Assembly (NCBI GenBank): GCA_964408805.1
Contig: CAYPAV010000028.1
Coordinates: forward strand, 1-47,385
Direction: 5' to 3'
Origin: CAYPAV01 sp964408805
GTDB taxonomy: Bacteria > Pseudomonadota > Alphaproteobacteria > UBA8366
Length of the DNA stretch: 47,385 nucleotides
Shown here: positions 1 through 7,040 of the stretch, in pieces
How positions within the stretch are numbered: the first letter of the stretch is position 1
Layout of the letters: each line of letters starts with the position of its first letter
Program-made: the position numbers and the translations under genes
Notes under the pieces: generated by a model
Database searches by the model: none
What the model was told of the DNA's origin: nothing
What the model saw: only the letters and a program-made list of their open reading frames with translations

Positions 1-103
1 CGATGACATCCTCGTAGCCGAATGCACCGATGTACTTGCCGCCCCGCAGCAGTTGACCGAAGGCGGCCACCGCGCCTGCAAACCGGATGTTATCAGATGC
101 GCC
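1..103 (-). pseudogene. C-terminal piece of a YfbK-like von Willebrand factor A protein
   Basis: Read on the minus strand from about 103 and running off the left edge, this frame gives ASDNIRFAGAVAAFGQLLRG followed by GKYIGAFGYEDVI. That matches the conserved region near the C-terminus of YfbK-type vWA proteins, where FRFAAAVAAFGQLLRG is typical (family knowledge). The large upstream part of the protein, including the vWA/MIDAS domain, is absent: directly upstream in the same direction lies an unrelated ORF that runs into it in another frame. It is therefore a 5'-truncated remnant or one side of a rearrangement junction near position 100. The true stop lies outside the window. Confidence 0.6.
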
Positions 104-497
104 CTTTCGGTTCGATGGTTTCGTGAGTTTTGATGGTAGCAGCACGCTCATCAAGCGGCTCTTGGTCAGTCAGCGCGATCATGAGCATTTTGCAAAACCC
201 CACCCCGTCAACGCTGCTGGGCTCACTCACTCCGTCGTAACCATGATCCCACCGAGGCTCATCGCCATCCAACTTAAAGCCTATCAATCGATAGAAGGTC
301 CCAAAGTACGGCCATAACTTGGCTTCTGCTAAAGTATCGATAGCCTCACGCATCTCAAATTTTGCGCGAAGAATATCCACCGGCTTGTGCCGTAACTTAT
401 TGTCGAGGGTATTTTCCACGTTCTCGACGAGACGTAGAGCAGCCTGTTGAAGAGCCGGTTCCTTCGGTTCAATTAGAGCCTCGATCGGAGAGACCAA
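93..497 (-). CDS. hypothetical protein, possibly a mobile-element remnant
   Basis: An open frame of 134 codons that I do not recognise. It overlaps the end of the AAA-ATPase fragment by 25 nt and the YfbK fragment by about 10 nt. The only start that uses the whole frame is TTG at 497, with no convincing Shine-Dalgarno; the first internal ATG encodes Met49. The N-terminal half is charged and helix-like, and the middle contains aromatic residues (LWPYFGTFYRLIGF). There is no signal peptide or membrane segment. It may have travelled with the helicase gene upstream. A chance frame cannot be excluded. Confidence 0.35.
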   Translation of the reverse strand: MVSPIEALIEPKEPALQQAALRLVENVENTLDNKLRHKPVDILRAKFEMREAIDTLAEAKLWPYFGTFYRLIGFKLDGDEPRWDHGYDGVSEPSSVDGVGFCKMLMIALTDQEPLDERAATIKTHETIEPKGRI

Positions 498-1075
498 TTA
501 ACGAAGATCGCGTTGTCGTCGCGTTTACGTGTTTTGGCGTTCGCGTGGGAACGCTTCTCGAGGAGACCAGTCTCGAGCCACCTGTTTACGATCTGCTTCG
601 CTTGGCCCTCAAATTTGTCTCCGGTCTTCCTGATCACGTGACCAACCCATCGTGGCGAATTCTTCCCGGCGATGTATCTTCGTTCCGCGTCAAACCCTTC
701 CTCGATCGCGTACAGGATCGCGCGGATTACTTCATTGCCGAGCCCATCGAACGCATCGGGAGGCGTCCATCGCCCGAACACGCCGACACTATCTCCCATT
801 ACGTTTAGGCCGGTGCCGTTCTGCAGAAATACAGAATCGCGCTCCAACCATGTCGCCACGGTTGCCGGTGGTGACATGTTGTTCTTTGCCTCATCGAGCC
901 GAACATAACGGCGGCGGTCCTGGATTTCGACGCCCAACTCGCCGGCCTCGATTTCAGACATTAAGGTTACTGTCCTGGCGGCCCTCGCCGCTTCGACGGT
1001 GCTCCTCGACACCATCCACTTCAGCGGCGGCATGACGACGGTCGAATCGCTTGCCGTCGGCAAGGCGGTCGTCAC
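473..1075 (-). pseudogene. AAA-family ATPase/RepA-like helicase, C-terminal fragment
   Basis: From about residue 30 of this frame the protein looks like the C-terminal part of the AAA-family ATPases (RepA-like hexameric helicases) found in alphaproteobacterial phages, plasmids and integrated elements. Landmarks in order are ARTVTLMSEIEA, RRRYVRLDEAKNNMSPPA, a GDSVGVF...WTPPDAFDG stretch, WVGHVI, and a C-terminal winged-helix-like tail with VNRWLETGLLE. The Walker A/B half, which should precede this, is missing; the first ~29 codons (GTG at 1075) instead read antisense through a glycosyltransferase fragment. It is best called a 5'-truncated, non-functional gene whose breakpoint lies near 985-997. 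Confidence 0.6.
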
Positions 1076-1082
1076 CTGGCCG
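978..1082 (+). pseudogene. SPINDLY/OGT-like glycosyltransferase fragment
   Basis: In the plus frame of GTG 999-1001 the translation reads LLDTIHFSGGMTTVESLAVG and then KAVVTWP. This is the donor-binding signature of O-GlcNAc-transferase/SPINDLY-type glycosyltransferases (family pattern: LLD..HF.GG.T..EALA.G.PVVTWPG). Only about 35 codons survive. Upstream, homology fades into the antisense AAA-ATPase fragment. Downstream, the frame turns into unrelated residues at about 1083 and stops, just before the MORN gene. It is a short relic trapped between two other gene fragments, or a marker of an assembly or recombination junction. Confidence 0.55.
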
Positions 1083-1105
1083 AATATCCAAAACCGAGCG
1101 AGACG

Positions 1106-1561
1106 GTGACTTGGACGGGTGACTGCGTGAACGGCAGAGCCGATGGATTTGGAAAGCGGGTGTGGCGGTATTTAAAGAAAGGCAATTGGACAGAAAGCAT
1201 ATACACAGGAATGATGCGGGACGGTAAGTATAACGGATACGGTGTTGCAGATTGGTATGCTGGCAAATACATAGGCGAATGGAAGGACGGCAAGCAGCTA
1301 CGCGGTCTCTTGGCTTGGAATAGTGGCTCTACATATGAAGGCGAATATAAGGGATATAATAAACACGGGCGCGGTGTTTGGGTTTCGGCGAACGGGGCAA
1401 GATACGAGGGGGACTGGCGGAACAACAAGCCGAATGGAAATGGCACTTATACGTCAGCGCAGGGACAGGACTTTAGCGGCCATTGGACAAATGGATGCTT
1501 TAAGCAGGGGGAACGCTGGGCGACATTTTTTACATCCGCGAAAGCATGTGGATTTAAGTGA
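1106..1561 (+). CDS. MORN-repeat protein, probably 5'-truncated
   Basis: 151 codons from GTG 1106. About five MORN units follow one another (for example YIGEWKDGK, YEGEYKGYNKHGRG, YEGDWRNNKPNGNG, FSGHWTNG), a beta-hairpin repeat that usually binds membranes or proteins. Similarity to MORN proteins begins before the GTG, at about 1088 (PKPSETVTWTGDC), with no start codon or signal sequence, so the N-terminal part appears lost. In related bacterial proteins this TVTW-type entry follows a caspase or exported N-terminal region (family knowledge), and two caspase genes lie a few kb away. The base composition is visibly more AT-rich than the flanking metabolic genes, consistent with a different origin. 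Confidence 0.6.
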   Translation: MTWTGDCVNGRADGFGKRVWRYLKKGNWTESIYTGMMRDGKYNGYGVADWYAGKYIGEWKDGKQLRGLLAWNSGSTYEGEYKGYNKHGRGVWVSANGARYEGDWRNNKPNGNGTYTSAQGQDFSGHWTNGCFKQGERWATFFTSAKACGFK

Positions 1562-1591
1562 TTAGGAGATTGCGGGCCGAACTGTAAGGTT

Positions 1592-1610
1592 CCTGCGCGC
1601 AGGTCTTTTC
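1592..1610 (+). terminator. possible weak intrinsic terminator after the MORN gene
   Basis: The palindrome CCTG-CGCG-CAGG is followed by TCTTTTC, 31 nt after the MORN stop codon. The stem is only 4 bp with a 4-nt loop, so this is a weak candidate. Confidence 0.25.
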
Positions 1611-1777
1611 ACCGCTGCTGATTGACGATGGCGGCCGGCCGATCGTCTCGCGCACCCGACGATCCGGGTGCCCTCCGGCTTCGGCGCGGGCGGCGTGGCG
1701 CGGCGTCAACCGGGCAAGGCTTGAGACGATACGTGCGTCGAGGGCAGGAGATGGCGTCGAAGCCTCGGGAAGACCGA

Positions 1778-3013
1778 ATGCGCAAATTTAAATCGACCCC
1801 CTTCCTGTTCGGCCTGTGCGTGTTTTCCGGCTGCTTCCTGCTCATGTCCGTTCCCCTCTGGCTCGCCGTCGCGATCGGCGCCGTGACAGCCGGATTTTCG
1901 GCTCGCTCCAAGGAGCCCCACGCGACGGCTCTCACGGCACTTGCTCTGCTTGTGGGTCTGGCCGGTTTCGAAGCCTTTCTTCGCATGCGCGATCCCGAAG
2001 AGCGTCCCACGTACTATCGTCCGCATGAAATGCTCTTGGCCCGCGAGGTCGACGCCATCACGAATTACCAGCCGAATCGGCGGATCAAGAACTTCCGCAT
2101 GCCGTTCGGCGACCTCGGCGCCATGTCGAACTTCGCGCCGATCCGGGAGCCGCGCAACGTGGACTTCCATACGGACAGTCTCGGGTTTCGGAACGACGGG
2201 GATTACGCGGGGGAAAAGCTCGTCGTCCTAGGGGATTCCTTCGTCGTCGGAAACGGCACCGGCCAAGATGCCATTCTCTCGAAGACCTTATCGCGAGAGC
2301 TCGGGATTCGGACCTATAATGCGGCGTTCAGCACCGGCATCGAGGGCTATGTCGCGCGGCTCGAGTTCCTCAGGCGACGTTTCGGCGACGGGTTCCGAGC
2401 GGTTATCCTGATTTTCGAAGGTAACGATCTTCCTTGCGAGGAAGAGGATGCGCGGAGCCGGTCCGCGGAAAGGCGTCGCGCGCTGCTCGGATACGTGCCG
2501 CCATTGGTCCGCGAGCTTGAGAGCTATCGGCTTTTCTATGGACTAACGCGCCGCGCGGTCCATGTCCTGGCCGGCGACCCGCTGGTATCCGTGCGCCGCG
2601 TCGGCGGCAATGTCGTCGGATTCTACAAGAAATACGTGGAGGGCGCGAAACGGAAGCGCGGCTGCGAATGGAGTGCGCATCCGGCAGTTCTCGGGCGCGT
2701 CGCCAAGGATGTCGCGCTGCTCGCCTTCGTGCCGACGAAGTACCGCGTCTATCGTCCGCTGATGGCGGATCAGGAGAACGAAACGGCTCTGTCCGATGTC
2801 CGGTTGGCGTTCGTGGAGCGGATGGCGCGCGACCTGTCGGTGCCGTACCTGGATCTAACGCCGCATCTTATCGAAGCGTCGAGACGGCTCCTGGAAGAAG
2901 GTAAATACACCTTCTGGCGTGACGACACGCATTGGAACGGACATGGGATTACGGCTGCAGCCAAGGCACTGGCAGCGGCACTGCGCTCAAAATTGCCCGT
3001 CACCCCGCGGTAA
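1778..3013 (+). CDS. membrane-anchored SGNH-fold hydrolase/acyltransferase
   Basis: 411 codons from ATG 1778, chosen because GGAAG sits 5-6 nt upstream and the protein then begins with a hydrophobic N-terminus; the open frame extends further upstream to 1622 without a good ribosome site. Two hydrophobic segments (about residues 8-40 and 48-65) are followed by a large soluble domain. SGNH blocks are visible: GDSF with the catalytic Ser154, FEGND (residues 213-217), and the C-terminal DDTHWNGHG with Asp382 and His385. This layout resembles AlgX/AlgJ-type SGNH proteins that modify polysaccharides outside the membrane, but the substrate cannot be read from the sequence. It is followed after 220 bp by a crotonase gene with its own ribosome site. 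Confidence 0.75.
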   Translation: MRKFKSTPFLFGLCVFSGCFLLMSVPLWLAVAIGAVTAGFSARSKEPHATALTALALLVGLAGFEAFLRMRDPEERPTYYRPHEMLLAREVDAITNYQPNRRIKNFRMPFGDLGAMSNFAPIREPRNVDFHTDSLGFRNDGDYAGEKLVVLGDSFVVGNGTGQDAILSKTLSRELGIRTYNAAFSTGIEGYVARLEFLRRRFGDGFRAVILIFEGNDLPCEEEDARSRSAERRRALLGYVPPLVRELESYRLFYGLTRRAVHVLAGDPLVSVRRVGGNVVGFYKKYVEGAKRKRGCEWSAHPAVLGRVAKDVALLAFVPTKYRVYRPLMADQENETALSDVRLAFVERMARDLSVPYLDLTPHLIEASRRLLEEGKYTFWRDDTHWNGHGITAAAKALAAALRSKLPVTPR

Positions 3014-3233
3014 ACCAGCCAAATCGGACGCTTGTCGAGCCGGCCGCATCAGCCGCCGGCGGATCTTATGTGGAGCCCAATTCCGCGAAAATATCAGCCA
3101 TTTTGACTTCCTCCAGACATGTGTCCGATCCAGATATGGGAGCGAAAGCCCACCTCGGCGCGCCGCGCCCGTATTTCGGCTTAACTTATCTAACCGACAC
3201 CCGACCCCAAAATACCGAGAAGAGGAAGAACCC

Positions 3234-4031
3234 ATGATCGACTATAGCGTCTACGAGGATCTATTGATCGAGAAGGACGACGGCGTCTTGACGATCACCC
3301 TGAACGCGCCCGAGACCTTGAATTCCTTCACGGCGGGCATGCATCGGAGCCTGTCGCGGATCTGGCCGGATATTCATGACGATCCGGAGGTCGACGTCGT
3401 TGTCCTGACGGGGGCCGGGCGGGCCTTTTCGGCGGGCGGCAATGTGGTCGCCATGCAGACGAAGATCGACGATCCCGAGCTCTGGGACAAGGGCATGCCG
3501 GAGGCCAAGCGCATCATCTTTCGCATGCTCGAATGCGACAAGCCGATCATCGCGCGGGTCAACGGCCATGCAGTCGGTCTCGGCGCCACGGTGGCACTCT
3601 TCTGCGATGTCATCATCGCGGCCGAGCATGCCAAGATCGGCGACCCGCACGTCAATGCCGGCCTGGTCGCGGGCGACGGCGGCGCCGTCATCTGGCCGCA
3701 GCTGGTCGGCTTTGCCCGGGCCAAGGAATACCTCATGACCGGCGATCTGATGAGTGCGACCGAGGCCGAACGCATCGGCCTGATCAACCATGTCGTCACC
3801 GCCGAGGAACTCGACGACAAGGTCTACGGCCTGGCGAAGCGGCTCGCGGCGGGGGCGTCGAAGTCGATCCGCTGGACCAAGCAGGTGGTCAATATCCCGC
3901 TCCGCCAACTGGCCCATTCCATGATGGATCTGAGCCTCAGCGTCGAAACCCAATCCAACCTCTCGGCCGATCATCAAGAGGCGGTGACCGCCTTCTCCAA
4001 CAAGCAGAAACCGAACTTCAGCGGCGGCTGA
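3234..4031 (+). CDS. enoyl-CoA hydratase/isomerase (crotonase) family protein
   Basis: 265 residues from ATG 3234, preceded by AGAGGAAGA. The crotonase fold is clear: the oxyanion-hole segment FSAGGN (65-70), the second hole GLGAT (115-119), and a typical trimerisation C-terminus. The two catalytic glutamates of classical enoyl-CoA hydratase (Glu144 and Glu164 of the rat enzyme) align with Thr119 and His139, so simple hydration is unlikely. Asp148 in AGDGG could act as acid/base as in some isomerase or hydrolase members (inference). It is the only acyl-CoA gene in this part of the window; acyl-CoA synthetase and dehydrogenase genes lie about 9-12 kb downstream. Confidence 0.85.
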   Translation: MIDYSVYEDLLIEKDDGVLTITLNAPETLNSFTAGMHRSLSRIWPDIHDDPEVDVVVLTGAGRAFSAGGNVVAMQTKIDDPELWDKGMPEAKRIIFRMLECDKPIIARVNGHAVGLGATVALFCDVIIAAEHAKIGDPHVNAGLVAGDGGAVIWPQLVGFARAKEYLMTGDLMSATEAERIGLINHVVTAEELDDKVYGLAKRLAAGASKSIRWTKQVVNIPLRQLAHSMMDLSLSVETQSNLSADHQEAVTAFSNKQKPNFSGG

Positions 4032-4055
4032 CGCGGGTGGTGGAGGAGAACGCCT

Positions 4056-4328
4056 ATGACAGCCCGATATCAAAACGCCCGGCGTGGTTTCCTAAGGCTT
4101 CTCGCCCTGGGATCGGGCAGCGCCTTGGCGGGGTGCGGGATCCTCGCCGAAGGGAAACCACCGGTCCGGAAACCGGACGGCGTCACCCTGCTCAAGGTCG
4201 AGGAATTGATCGGCCTCCAGCTTCGCGTGGTCGAGCCGGGTCAGATGGTCACCATGGAGTACCGGGCCGACCGGGCGACGATCCATTTGGATGCGAAGGG
4301 CCGGATCGCGCGCGTCTTGCGAGACTAA
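4056..4328 (+). CDS. Tat-exported lipoprotein with peptidase inhibitor I78-like domain
   Basis: 90 residues, starting 24 nt after the crotonase stop with GGTGGAGGAG upstream. The N-terminus has a twin-arginine motif (RRGFLRLL), a hydrophobic run and a lipobox (ALAGC), so it is predicted to be a Tat-dependent lipoprotein. The mature part has the I78 inhibitor pattern: LIGLQLRVVEPGQMVTMEYR then ADRATIHLDAKGRI, ending a few residues later. I78 proteins inhibit serine peptidases, and some protect their own cell envelope (family knowledge). It converges on the caspase gene 57 bp away, which makes a functional link tempting but unproven. Confidence 0.7.
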   Translation: MTARYQNARRGFLRLLALGSGSALAGCGILAEGKPPVRKPDGVTLLKVEELIGLQLRVVEPGQMVTMEYRADRATIHLDAKGRIARVLRD

Positions 4329-4385
4329 CCCGAAGCGCCGAATTCCTGGGTGACGATGCGCGGCGCCTTTCGCGGGATTTCAGCC

Positions 4386-5681
4386 TCAATCCGCTAGACC
4401 GCGTTCGCCGGCCCAGTCGGGACTCCATTCTCCATCACGCCCGTATCGCCAGCGGCCTTCGAAATGCCGACCATCGTCCGAGAGCGTGAATTCGACATCG
4501 CCAAAATTCTTGGCGAACATGGACGGGTCTTGCCGCCAGGTTCCCTTGAGTTTTCTCCCGAAAACACGCCCGACAATTCTCCCGTTGCTCCAGGTATAGG
4601 TTCCCTGAATCCGATCGCCCTCTTGCTTGAGTTCCATGGTTCCCCAATTGGTCTCCCACGAGCCGGCGAAACGCGCGACGGTTTCGACCGTCGAACGACT
4701 AACAATGCTAGAGGTCGTAGATGCGTCGGATGAACTAAGTTTTTTGATCTTGAGTTTGGCAAGACCAGCAAATCGACCGTCTGGAAACTGACGCAAATAT
4801 TCGTCGAACATTGCCGGATCGTCCGAGGCCTGGATCGATTGCCAGAAGACCAACTCCATCGCCTGCCCGCTTCGCCCCGCCGGCGTGGATGACGTCACCT
4901 TCCCTTGCGCCGGTTTGCCGGCGGGGTTGAAATAAAAATCCCCTTTTACCGAGGAATTGATCCACGGGTCCTGGCGACCGTTGGTCGCCACCGCGACGCG
5001 TGCCGCCGTCTCCTTGAAGACCCTTTCAAGGGTCAAGCCCGGTCGGCCCAACACCTTCAGGAGTTCGCCGGTAAAGACCCCGTACCCGTCCCCGGGACCA
5101 TCTTGGGCCACTTGGCCCGGGGCGGCCGAATAAACGATCGCCGTCCCCTTTATGCCCTCGGGAACAATCGGCACGGCGAGACCACGCGCCGACGAACGGT
5201 TCTGCCGCGGCAGCGGGTTATCGCGACAGGCATCCAGGATGACAATATTGAGCGAGGTTCCCGCTCGCTCCATCGCCCGGAGGAAGTCACTAGCCGCAAT
5301 GGCCTCGGATCGAAGGTCTTCCTCCAATTCGATCCTCGCATCGGATGGGACAAGGTAATTTCTCCCGTCCGCCTGAATGCCGTGACCAGCATAAAACACC
5401 AGACCGATTTCCGCGGTGGCAAGAGCGGCCTCGAACTTCGCCAAGGTGCGATAGAGCGTTCGCCGGCCCGTATTGACCTTGAGGAAGACCTCGAAGCCGA
5501 GAGTGCGGAGCGTCGCCGCCATACCCTCCGCGTCGGTCCGTGCGTTCCGCAGATCGGGCAAGGTCGCATAGTCATTGTTGCCAATGACCAGCGCCACACG
5601 CTTGGCTGCAATGGAATCAGCCGCCCAAACCAAAAAGATGGACAGAAGCAAACTGCCGAAAATGAAACGCAAGACTCGCAT
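4386..5681 (-). CDS. exported caspase-family (peptidase C14) protein A
   Basis: 431 residues from ATG 5681, chosen because GGGGAG lies 7 nt upstream and a signal peptide follows (MRVLRFIFGSLLLSIFLVWA). The caspase p20-like domain covers about residues 27-255, with catalytic His100 in YAGHG and Cys152 in LDACRDNP, then the conserved VYSAAPGQ and GVFTGELL segments. Residues 276-315 (FWQSIQASDDPAMFDEYL...) form the short helical repeat common after bacterial caspases. Residues 338-430 are a beta-rich domain (GSWETNWGTMEL, GTYTWSNGRIVG), probably a small barrel. The preference is probably for basic residues, as in metacaspases (inference). A paralogue lies at 7041-9437, and the two share their promoter sequence. 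Confidence 0.85.
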   Translation of the reverse strand: MRVLRFIFGSLLLSIFLVWAADSIAAKRVALVIGNNDYATLPDLRNARTDAEGMAATLRTLGFEVFLKVNTGRRTLYRTLAKFEAALATAEIGLVFYAGHGIQADGRNYLVPSDARIELEEDLRSEAIAASDFLRAMERAGTSLNIVILDACRDNPLPRQNRSSARGLAVPIVPEGIKGTAIVYSAAPGQVAQDGPGDGYGVFTGELLKVLGRPGLTLERVFKETAARVAVATNGRQDPWINSSVKGDFYFNPAGKPAQGKVTSSTPAGRSGQAMELVFWQSIQASDDPAMFDEYLRQFPDGRFAGLAKLKIKKLSSSDASTTSSIVSRSTVETVARFAGSWETNWGTMELKQEGDRIQGTYTWSNGRIVGRVFGRKLKGTWRQDPSMFAKNFGDVEFTLSDDGRHFEGRWRYGRDGEWSPDWAGERGLAD

Positions 5682-5706
5682 CGGGCCGCTCCCCGCACCT
5701 GCTCTT

Positions 5707-5740
5707 ATTGTAGGTGGAGGCGGTCTGGCGAGTGAAATGG
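5707..5740 (-). promoter_or_regulatory. promoter of caspase A, duplicated upstream of caspase B
   Basis: On the minus strand TACAATAAGA lies 26 nt before the start codon, with TACAAT at 5712-5707 as the -10 box and a TTTCACT-like element 18 nt further upstream. The same TACAATAAGA, followed by GCGCCATTTC-like sequence in the same order, occurs at exactly the same distance before caspase B. The conservation supports function; the sigma-70 assignment is inference. Confidence 0.5.
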
Positions 5741-5938
5741 CGACGCCGGCCGTCTTCGGTGGACCTAGCCCCTCAACCGCCAAACGGACCCACCGCCCGG
5801 TTGGACCTCCAAAACAACATTTGAGACCACGTAACGATCAGGTATCATTTTATGGACGGTCAAATTCGTAAAACAAAGCAAGCAATGAGAACTTCGGCTC
5901 GGACTTGCCTGGTTGTTTGTGACGGATCAGAGGTGGAC

Positions 5939-6127
5939 ATGAGTCGCGTCGCGAATCTATTCAAATACTTAATTGTTTTGGCGGCCCTCTTATCGGCACC
6001 CCCCGCCCTCGCCGGCGACACGCCGCCGAAACCGCTCAACATTGAGAAACTCCTCCAGGATATCCGGGACCTGGACACGAGCACCGAAACCGAGGGCGAC
6101 CACGTCGTCGGCGAGACGCTCTGCTGA
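5939..6127 (+). CDS. small exported protein, unknown
   Basis: 62 residues from ATG 5939 with AGAGGTGG just upstream. The first ~27 residues form a clear signal peptide (MSRVANLFKYLIVLAALLSA, ending PPALAG). The mature part is about 35 residues, acidic and threonine-rich, and ends in a single cysteine (VVGETLC). I recognise no family. It reads away from caspase A, sharing its intergenic region, and is followed 22 nt later by another tiny ORF. The signal peptide makes a real gene more likely than chance. Confidence 0.5.
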   Translation: MSRVANLFKYLIVLAALLSAPPALAGDTPPKPLNIEKLLQDIRDLDTSTETEGDHVVGETLC

Positions 6128-6149
6128 TGGCCCAGATCGAGGACCCGCC

Positions 6150-6329
6150 ATGACCGGTAAACTCTCCAAATTTTTCTCGCGCATCACATCCGCGCTTCAA
6201 TCCGCCGCGGTCCAGCACCCGACCCATTTCCCCGCCATCAGCACGGCGGAAGAGGCGGAAAAGTTAGGGGAAAATTCGGGTGACGGTGAAGCGGCCAAAA
6301 ACAAGATCATTCCTCCGCGAGAAGGATGA
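6150..6329 (+). CDS. small hypothetical protein, unknown
   Basis: 59 residues from ATG 6150, preceded by GAGG, 22 nt behind the small exported protein. The N-terminus is short and amphipathic (KLSKFFSRITSALQSA); the rest is polar. There is no signal peptide, membrane segment or known motif. It would form a two-gene unit with the upstream ORF. Its size makes the call uncertain. Confidence 0.35.
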   Translation: MTGKLSKFFSRITSALQSAAVQHPTHFPAISTAEEAEKLGENSGDGEAAKNKIIPPREG

Positions 6330-6362
6330 GGTTTCGTTGTTTCGCCACGTTACCTGCTCGGG

Positions 6363-6884
6363 TTAGCCGTTCGGCGGTCGCAAGATTTTGAAATCATTGA
6401 ATTCGTCGGGCCAACAGTGGTCCGTTGTGATCGTCTCTCTTTCCTTGGGCGAGAGGCGTCGCATCAGGAATTCATATTCCTGAGGATCGCCGGCCACGAG
6501 CCAATCCTGCCGACAGGCCACGCATTGCCGGGCCGAGATCCACCAAAAGGACCCTCCCCGTTGAATTCGATTTTCAAATGATTCGAAAACGGCCTCCGCC
6601 TCGACTACCGTCGAAATTCGATAACCATCGCGAAGGGTAATACACGCGCAGCGCCGGGTCGTGTTTTCCTCGGCGTGAACCTCGAGAGATGCCTTGATAT
6701 CCCCGACCGCCCGTAGGTTCGAATAGTCGGCTGAAATCACGTCAAGATAAAGTTGATCGCCGAGTTGGGCTTCAAGGCCAGACACCGCATAGACCCACTT
6801 TTCGAACGCCGCCGGCTCCATGTCGCCGCGAACGAAGGCCCATATGGTTTCGAGGTACGGATCTATCCGTTCGGTCTGGTTCAT
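6363..6884 (-). CDS. hypothetical protein with CxxC motif, immunity-like N-terminus
   Basis: 173 residues from ATG 6884, with AGGGAA directly upstream. The N-terminal ~55 residues (PYLETIWAFVRGDMEPAAFE, then an LYLDVISADYSN strand) resemble small domains seen in immunity-type or neighbour-protection proteins (weak, by eye). The C-terminal half carries ARQCVACRQDW, a single CxxC knuckle that could bind zinc or form a disulfide, then a RLSPKE segment. There is no signal peptide, so it is probably cytoplasmic. It sits between the two exported caspases on their strand, 157 bp after the end of caspase B. I do not assign a function. Confidence 0.6.
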   Translation of the reverse strand: MNQTERIDPYLETIWAFVRGDMEPAAFEKWVYAVSGLEAQLGDQLYLDVISADYSNLRAVGDIKASLEVHAEENTTRRCACITLRDGYRISTVVEAEAVFESFENRIQRGGSFWWISARQCVACRQDWLVAGDPQEYEFLMRRLSPKERETITTDHCWPDEFNDFKILRPPNG

Positions 6885-7040
6885 GCTTCCCTATCATGCC
6901 GCAGTGGGTCGGCTCTCGATGTCATCCGGTTAGGTTTGCTCGACGGCGGTGACAGGGAAAATGGTCGCCAATAGCGACTGGCCCCAAATTCGCATTAAAC
7001 CCGACCGCCGTGTACTAACACCGTTCCGCCGGCGGGATTT

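Noticed and set aside
1622..1777. Longer N-terminus for the SGNH-hydrolase gene (start at 1622)
   Set aside because: Arg/Gly-rich lead without ribosome site would precede the membrane segments; the ATG at 1778 has a good Shine-Dalgarno.
3261..4073. 270-codon minus-strand frame opposite the crotonase gene
   Set aside because: Shadow frame; His/Arg/Gly-rich with no motif, whereas the plus strand encodes a clear crotonase.
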